Source: Pleurodeles waltl
Lineage: Eukaryota > Chordata > Amphibia > Caudata > Salamandridae
Length of the DNA stretch: 64,000 bases
Direction of reading: 5' to 3'
Assembly: GCF_031143425.1 (NCBI RefSeq)
Contig: NC_090445.1
Coordinates: forward strand, 1,578,060,049 to 1,578,124,048
Part shown: in pieces, positions 57,401-64,000 of the stretch
How the letters are laid out: each line of letters begins with the position of its first letter
Position numbering within the stretch: position 1 is the first letter of the stretch
Program-made: the position numbers and the translations under genes
Notes under the pieces: model-generated
The model's input: the letters and a program-made list of their open reading frames with translations, nothing else
The model's database searches: none
Told to the model about the DNA's origin: nothing

Positions 57401-58908
57401 AAGGTTATAAAGCGGACCGAGGCAAATATAACTGCCACACACACACACTCACTCTCTTTCTCTTTCCCCCGCACATGTTTTTATTGGGCAGAAGTTCTGT
57501 GTTTCCTCCAAAAAAGTGCTTTTGCTCCACACAGCTGCGATCATTTTGTTTATTCATCCAGCTGCCTTTGGTTGAACTTCCATGGGAACAAATACCACAT
57601 TAGAATGTTATTAAAGTGTCTTAGATGATGTATGTTGTTTTCCTGTGGCAGCAGGACAGACATAAGGAGGGAAGTCATTAAACTACATGGATTTTTAGGT
57701 CTGTCTTGACAGTGCAACTGTCACTTGACCCTTTATCCTACACCAATAATATTCTACAGTTCTTTGCTTCCACACAACAACATATATATTCCCATGCTAT
57801 TTTCGTGTAATTCTTCACATCACCATACAGCACTCCCTTAAAGACAGATCTATTGGTATTACCAATGCTTGTTTAAACTTAGAAACACCTGCTCAGGCTG
57901 TGTGGTGCCCCATGTGAAATCCTCGCCCTGGTCCTCCCTAAGCCTTACGGTTTGTCTGAACATTGTTTCTACTAAATTAGATTTGTTGTTTGCAGGCAGT
58001 GGCGGGTGCAAGTATTACTTCGACTGAGGTGGTAGAGTTGTATTCCAATATGGAACAATTGATTATAATTTCAGATTAAGGCCTAACTTTAACACAAGTT
58101 AAGTCTTCCTCTGCCCACTGCGAGGATTCTACTTTGCAGGAAATACATGCTATTTTGCAACTTCCCAAGTTGTAAAGCGATGGTGTACTTCAACAGATGG
58201 CACAATATGTACAGACTGGGTCACAGTCCTGCATGCTTTCTTAATCAACATTTTAACAGGCGGTCGTTCGATATCTGAACCTCCTGGCCGTTGTTTTTAG
58301 GTTTCTCTGTGCAAGATACAGTGTTGCATATAATTGACAGATGTAAATGAAAGGAAAGGGGAAGTAACTTTGCAAAGAAATTAAACGGTTAATAGCCTTC
58401 CATGGATCCGTTCTTTAGGAAAGATATTTAATTGTGAGAAGGTGTCTGAAAAAAACCATTTAGTACTGTCCATTGCATTAAATCTCGTTTGGTGAGTCAC
58501 TGATATTTTTTCGGTACAGCTGCAAGTGAAAGGTACTAAGAAGCCTGCCGTGTTTTTTTTTTTTTAATCATCACTGACCGTAGTGACTTGAATTTTCAAA
58601 GAACCACTTTACTGCAAACTCATCCGTGTATGTGTGTTAAATCGAGTTCGTTATAATAAGTTTTAGGAACGAAACCAGTCGTAACTTGACACAATTGCAT
58701 TTTTTTAAACTCACATTTTTTAAAAACAAAAGGGCGCCACTTTGAAATAGTGCATCACACCAAAAGTTGAATGGTATTCCCCCAAAGTTATTTAGCTGTC
58801 CCACATGCAAGGTTCAGCCATAAGCCTGCAAGAATGAGGAATGATGCACAACTTTACCTGGGTCTGTTTGCAGTCTTCAGATAACAAATTACAATTCCTC
58901 AGTCACAC
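54451..58908. other. No gene recognised; microsatellites at 57299 and 57437
   Basis: (CA)n-type tracts lie at about 57299-57312 and 57436-57450, the latter running into a CT-rich tract to 57470. A G11 tract occurs near 55667-55677. Frames of about 100 codons at 54810-55124 and 55388-55684 have no recognisable domain. Confidence 0.45.
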
Positions 58909-58911
58909 TTA

Positions 58912-59349
58912 GGGCCTGATTACGAGACCAGCAGCCTTGCGGTGGCGCTCGATATGCCTCACTCCAAGCGGTATAGCTGCCATATTACAACACAGGTGGG
59001 CAGGACTGCCTGAAGACCACTGTCCCCACCAGGAACACGGTTCCTGATGGTCTGACTGCAGTCAGAGTCGTGGTCAGCTACTGCAGCACTGAGTTTAGTG
59101 CAGCCACGCTGAAAACAAGTCAAGTTTCTGCAAGCCTTTCCATGGCTGGGACCCTGCCATGAAAAGGCTGGTGGAAACACAATGCTGGGGGCTGCAGGGG
59201 GGCCCCAGTACTGCCCTTGGCAAGGGCAGTGCAGGGTCTCCCCGCCCAGCACCCTCGGAATGCAAGCATTTGAGGGTTCTGTTAAGCTACAGTATTGGCC
59301 TTGTATCCTTAATGGAGCCAAGGCCAATACTGTAGCAGTGTTCCCGCCA
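58912..59349. mobile_element. Multi-hairpin MITE, second family, left part
   Basis: Begins GGGCCTGATTACGAG directly after TTA (58909-58911), as expected of a Harbinger-like MITE with a TWA duplication. Its interior is palindrome-rich. GCTACAGTATTGGCCTTG at 59286-59303 pairs perfectly with the complement ending at 59335. ACTGCCCTTGGCAAGGGCAGT lies near 59211, and AGGAACACGGTTCCT near 59031. It is cut at 59349 by the 3' end of a minus-strand LINE, and its continuation resumes at 61468. Confidence 0.7.
59344..59349. repeat. Target-site duplication of the LINE, left copy (CCGCCA)
   Basis: CCGCCA occurs here and at 61462-61467, bracketing the LINE. At six bases this is suggestive only. Confidence 0.5.
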
Positions 59350-61461
59350 TTCAATCGATCAGTATTTATAAAGCGTGACTACTCACCTGTGAGAGCCTCA
59401 AGGCGCTAGGGGTCTCATCCGAAAAGCCACGTCTAGAGGTTCTTCTTAAAGATGGTGAGCAAAGGGCTTTGTCTGAGGTGCAGGGGGAGATTGTTCCAGC
59501 TCTTTGCTGCACTTTAGGTAAAAGATCGTTTTCTAGCAGTGGTTTTGTGGATGCGAGGGACGGTGGTCAAGGCCATTTGGGCGGAACAGAGAGATCTGGT
59601 GGGGGTGTGGAAGGAGACGCAGTGGTTGAAGTAGGCTGGTCCTGCGTTGTGTATGGCCTGGTATGTGTGGTTGAAAAGCTTGAAGGCGATTCACTTCTCA
59701 ACCAGTAGCCAGTGGAGGGTCCTCAGGTGTTGGGAGATGTGTTTTTGGCGAGGGAGGTCCATAATGAGTCTGGCGGTGGTGTTCTGGATGAGTTGAAGAT
59801 TTTTGATGTTCCTAGTCGAGGTGCTGGTGTAGAGGGTGTTGTCGTAGTCGAGCTTGCTCGTGACTAAGGCATGGGTGACTGTCCTGCGACAGTCTGCTGG
59901 GATCAATCGGAAGATCTTCCGGAGTTTGCGGAGTGTGTGCCAGCAGGAGGAGGTAACCGAGTTTACCTCGTGGGTCATGGATCGGGAGGAGTCTAGGATG
60001 ATTGTCAATATGTGGGCGTGCTCGGTCGGCGCAGGGGGTTGCTGAAGGATGTGGGCCACAATGAGTCATCCCAAGGTGAGGTGGCATTTCCGAAGACGAT
60101 GAGTTCCGTCTTGTTGGAGTTGAGCTTGAGGCAGCTTTCTCTCTTCCAGGTGGCGACAGCCTCCATTCCTGCGTGAAAGTTCCTTTTGGCCGTGTCTGGG
60201 TCTTCAGTGAGGGAAATTATGGGTTTTGTGTCATTGGCATATGACACAATGTTCATACCGTGGCTTCTGACGATGGGCACAAGAGGGGCCACGTATACGT
60301 TGAACAGTGTGGGACTTGATGAGGCTCCTTGGAGTACTCCACAGTTGACTCCTGTGGGTCTGGAGGTGTAGGATGGGAGTTTGACCCTCTGTGTCCTCCC
60401 AGAGAGGAAGGAGTGGATCCATTTCAGGGCTGTTTTGCGGATTCCTATGTCGTCGAGTCTAGTGCAGTGTGGCCGCGGTCTAGGAGTAATCGGATGTCGT
60501 CGGTGGCTGCCAGTAGTGCTGTCTCCGTATTGTGATTGCTGTGGAAGCCAGACTGGGAGCTGTCCAGGGAGTTGTTGACCTCTATGAAATTCTGTAGTTG
60601 TGCATTGATTGCTTTCTCTAGTACTTTGGAGCGGTAGGGTAGCAGCGAAATGGGCTGGAAATTCTTTCATTCTGATGGGTCTGCCGAAGGTTTCTTCAAG
60701 AGAGGGTGTATTTCGGCGTGTTTCCAGTCCGCAGGGAAGGTGCCCATGCTCAAAATGCAATACGTGGTGCTGGCATGGGTCCGAGGGGGCTCCGGAGAGG
60801 GTGCTGTTCATGATGTTCACTGTTTCCTTTGTGGTGAGCGTGGACCAGTCGTGGATGGATCTGGGAGGGTTGTGGGGGGGTGGGTCAGTCGCAGGTTCCG
60901 GTACCAGGTGACAGAAAGCTGTTGTAGATGTCCTGGATCTTGTGATGGAAAATGGAGGCGAGTTTGTCGCAGAGGTTCTGTGATGGCGGATGCAGGTGGC
61001 TTCGGGGGGGGGGGATCAGTGAATCTGTGAACACGTTGATGACTGGGAAGAGTTCCTTTGAGATGTGTGCGGAGGAGTTGATGCACTCCCAGAGTACGTA
61101 CTTCCTTGCGTTCTTGATTTGTCGTCGGAGGGCTGCGGTTATGGCTCTAAAGGATGCAAGGTGTTCGCTGGATTAGCTGTTACTCCATTTTTTCTCTAAA
61201 CGTGTGCAGGTATGCTCTGATTCTTGGAGTTCAGTGGTAAACCAGCTGACCTTCTCAGGTTCGTGTCTGAGCGATGTCAGCCGGAGAGGGGCTAGAGTGT
61301 CGGTGCATTCAGTGATCCATGCTTTGAGGTTCACGCTGCTGTGTTGGCATCATCAGAGGGGGGAAAGGAGGGATTTGGCGAGCGATGAGGTGAGGTGCCA
61401 GTCAGCCCGACGGGAATGTTTTAGTACAACATTGTAATATGTCCGGGGGGGTTGGATGAAG
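59350..61461 (-). pseudogene. L2/CR1-like LINE, minus strand, 5'-truncated and broken
   Basis: Reading from 61461 downward: a linker with DTLAPLRLTS and SWFTTELQ near 61270-61210; FRAITAALRRQIKNARKY near 61150-61100; then RT from about 60600. GIRKTALKWIHSFLSGRTQ is readable in one 271-codon frame, followed by GVLQGASSSPTLFN. SYANDTK stands in place of the YADD box, with the first catalytic Asp changed to Asn. Next come WKRESCLKLNSNKTELIVFGN, then SKLDYDNTLY, LIMDLPRQKHI and LRTLHWLLVEK to about 59691. FKKNL.TWLF follows at about 59425-59465. The tail CGCCTTGAGGCTCTCACAGG ... GATCGATTGAA at 59350-59405 is homologous to that at 46677-46724. Frameshifts separate the blocks. It inserted into the multi-hairpin MITE. 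Confidence 0.88.
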
Positions 61462-61467
61462 CCGCCA
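61462..61467. repeat. Target-site duplication of the LINE, right copy (CCGCCA)
   Basis: Match to 59344-59349. Confidence 0.5.
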
Positions 61468-61545
61468 GCATGATGGAAGCATCCTCCCCGTGGCTTTGGC
61501 AGTCCTCCGGTGAGACCACCAAAGTTGTAATGACCACTTACTATT
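61468..61545. mobile_element. Multi-hairpin MITE, second family, right part
   Basis: GCATGATGGAAGCATCC ... GGCAGTCCTCCGGTGAGACC then CCAAAGTTGTAATGACC looks like the eroded right end of the element begun at 58912; the complement of its start would read CTCGTAATCAGGCCC. It resumes directly after the LINE's CCGCCA repeat. Confidence 0.5.
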
Positions 61546-62379
61546 TTATCGACTTTAGAAAGATGAAAGACTATCACTGAGATGAGTAGCAACAACTCCT
61601 GTGACTATGGATAGGGGACAGACGTATGCACAACATATATATTTATTTCCATCTGTGTTGCCTCTCCAGGACACTCCAAAGAGAATCTAGAGGTCCCGGA
61701 AAATAATAAAAATACCTTTTTCAGTATTCATAGAAATCACATTGATTAAAAATTAAATTGGAGCAATTTATTTAGAAACGCAACAGAAATGTGCTGATTA
61801 TTCGAGACAACACCCTACACACAAACCAAATAAAAAAAAAAAAAGAATTAAAGAATTAAAGTGGCTTCGGAGCAGAAGGAGCTGGTGGATTAGTAGTAAA
61901 TATAAAGCTAAAAACTGAGGAGAGCGAGTGAGTTTAAAGTGGGAGTAAAGACGGAGGGTTTGGAACTCTGGATACACTTAAAGAAAAATAAACAAGAAGT
62001 GGAATTGTTGGTGAAGGGAGAAGTGGGAAAAAATAGGGAAATGAGGTAGAGGTTCACATGGACAGAGAAAGAAAGTGGGCAGTGACAAAGGAAGGAGAGA
62101 ATCGGTTAAGACCGCAAAGGATATGAATGCGTGACTGTTGTGACTGACCATTGAAAATTGACTGAGGAATGAATCACTTGAAATTGTATTGGCAAACTAC
62201 AGTCTAATAGGTTAGACGTTACAGAATAAAACTAACTGAAGAAAAGAGCAGTTGTTAGGATGTAGGAACAAAGATGCTGAAGGACAAAGCTCTGAAGAAG
62301 TATTATATTATTAGGCTTGCCAAGTTTGCCGCAAAGGAAATGGAAACATATTTAATAGCAGACACCACTAAGATAGTAA
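61546..62379. other. No gene recognised; A-rich
   Basis: A tract at 61831-61842 and purine-rich sequence. This may hold the 3' part of the old minus-strand LINE, but no motif is readable. Confidence 0.4.
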
Positions 62380-63110
62380 GAGGCTGTGTCCTGGGGAGCT
62401 GAAGGGAAGGAACCAAAAGAGATTTAGCGGATCCCTGCATAGACATAGAAGAAGGAACAAACTACAAGCTAATTTTAGTGAATAGAAAATGTATGTACAA
62501 AAGAGTAAAGGACACAGAACTGAGTACTGGGGAATGACTTAGTAAAGAGAGAAGGAGAATCTGGAGTGGTTTGCTCAAGGTACTAAATTAGGAGTGGAAA
62601 CCAGGATAGGGCATTGCAAGTGATAGCAACTGAAAACAGGGAAGAGAAGAATAGGCAGTTCTGCAATATGACTAGTAGCTGATCAATAGCAAAATATCCA
62701 AGTTTAGAGTAAAAAGAAGCAGTGAGGTGCTTACTGATTGATGATAGAGGTGTCTGGCTAGATTGAGCAGGTAGAAGCCAGACTGTAAAGGGAGGAGGTG
62801 AGAATCAGAAAAAACTGAGCATTGCGACTGGAAAAGGTGTTTGACACATTGGGAAAAATAGGAAAAGGATGAAACGAAGTTCGAAGAGTTGGGTATTGTC
62901 TTTAAAAGAATAGGTATGATAACCACATATTGGAGTGAGATGGGACTGATATCAGATCAGAGAGAGAGGTTAAACACTGGATAAAAGTGGGTCCGGAGTC
63001 TGGGTCAAGTATATGGAAAGGCAGTAATGGGGAATTTTTGAGATAGGAAGTAAGCTTAGTCTCAAAGATATAATCAGATCTCCAACCTCTTGAGCTATTT
63101 ATGATCAATG
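62380..63110 (-). pseudogene. Very old LINE reverse transcriptase remnant (L2/CR1-like)
   Basis: On the minus strand DPDSGPTFIQCLTSL near 63000 matches the DP.PT.L.K.CL..L region. VIIPILLKTIPNSSNF near 62920-62875 matches the V.PLLKK segment. HLLPLQSGFYLLNLA near 62800-62755 matches LLDPLQSGFRP..STE. About 240 bases on, PQYSVLCPLLF near 62550-62520 stands for PQGSVLGPLLF. The spacing and order are right, with some loss between. No YADD box is readable below 62500. Many stops and frame changes mark it as the oldest LINE copy here. Confidence 0.55.
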
Positions 63111-64000
63111 AGAATCATCTTGTGCCACTAATATTATCAGTGTTGTTCATAATGACTACATCAGATAAGATTAAGATAAGATTACATTACTGGGCAGCTT
63201 AGGGAAGATTACCAACAACGATCACCTCAGTGCGGCATGTCCAGCATTAATGCAAAAAAGTAATTGCCAGTTTGAATTGCCTTTACATGGGTAATGCATA
63301 ACAGCCATAGCTTAGATACAAGCTATAGATATGTTCTGGAAATTGTGAGACTTGAAAATACACACATTTTCATCTCAAATACAGACTTTTCAATGTCGGT
63401 ATGCATGTATCAACTTAACCAAGCACAGCTTCTAATTTAACAGGCTCAGCTTCATACGGGAGAGTTACTGACAGATAACAGAAGAACTACCAGTGGCTCA
63501 GGAGCTGCTCGTTGGGGATGCCTGGGCATGTGGAGTGATCTAGAGTAGAATACTCTGGTGAAGGAGGTCAGAAATTATCAATTTTTAGCTCATATAATTG
63601 CTGGAGTCAGTAGCTGGGTAGTCATAGGTTGCGGATGCTGAAAAGAAGGGTTGAGTGGCAGAGGTGAGAGTTGGTGAGAATTAGATTTTTTGAGAAGATT
63701 CTTTAGAAATTCGAAGTGGAGAATTTTGTAAGACTGTAAAAGAGATATTAGTACGAGAGACACCAGGAGCTCATCTACAAGTGTTTCTCTTCCTGGTGGT
63801 GAAAGAGTCAGGGAATTCTAAAGAAGATGCAGATGATCATTCAGATTTTACCAATTATATTCAATGTTTTTATAAAATAAAATGATATAGTGAGAGGGTT
63901 GCCATAGAATTCTAGGTTCAGACAAACTCTGTTTATTAGTCAATTTTCCAATTGGTTAGAATTTGATTAAAATGTATATAAGTAGCATGTTAAGTGTGAG
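63111..64000. other. No gene recognised
   Basis: AT- and purine-rich. It may include the 5' continuation of the old LINE, but no endonuclease motif was seen. Confidence 0.45.

Noticed and set aside
1..64000. A novel multi-gene system
   Set aside because: No intact genes or gene clusters are present. Coding remnants are all decayed transposon ORFs plus one unproven exon.

Overview
The window looks like intergenic or intronic DNA from a very large vertebrate genome, most likely a salamander and possibly a newt such as Pleurodeles. This is an inference. It rests on the mix of long decayed retrotransposons (L2/CR1-like and L1/Tx1-like LINEs, Ty3/Gypsy, one Copia-like fragment), a 2.65 kb TG...CA element, many short hAT-like and Harbinger-like elements, and salamander-type hairpin-rich repeats starting GGGCC/GGGTC. 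There are no operons, ribosome-binding sites, tRNA or rRNA genes, or CRISPR arrays. No intact protein-coding gene was found. One possible 206 bp host exon lies on the minus strand near 9.0-9.25 kb.

Layout. 0-5.5 kb: a (TA)n tract, two direct copies of a roughly 0.6 kb promoter-like repeat (2.5-3.17 and 3.53-4.11 kb), and a degenerate tandem stretch ending in a T23-G10 tract. 5.8-7.1 kb: minus-strand Gypsy pol remnant in which reverse transcriptase runs almost directly into integrase. 8.2-8.8 kb: minisatellite. 9.0-9.25 kb: candidate exon. 9.86-12.4 kb: two hAT-like MITEs, a perfect hairpin and a decayed LINE 3' end. 17.6-20.2 kb: candidate solo LTR with a 5 bp target-site duplication. 26.5-28.4 kb: 5'-truncated L1-like insertion with a poly(A) tail, a 13 bp duplication and a small MITE nested inside it. 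29.0-32.5 kb: CORE-SINE-like fragment, Copia-like and Gypsy-like fragments, then a nearly complete but broken L2-like LINE ORF2. 38.6-40.7 kb: a GC-rich multi-hairpin MITE in a nested inverted duplication/triplication. 41.7-43.7 kb: about 11 copies of a 134 bp tandem repeat with a 538 bp hAT-like element inside. 44-54 kb: palindromes, a LINE 3' end, and 60 bp and roughly 46 bp minisatellites. 58.9-61.5 kb: a second multi-hairpin MITE split by a minus-strand L2-like LINE. 62.4-63.1 kb: a very old minus-strand LINE reverse transcriptase.

No new gene system was found. The most interesting object is the 38.6-40.24 kb rearrangement. A single inverted-triplication event, with one junction at the MITE terminal repeats and the other at 3 bp of microhomology, explains every copy and orientation there. 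An assembly or read fold-back artefact has to be excluded first.
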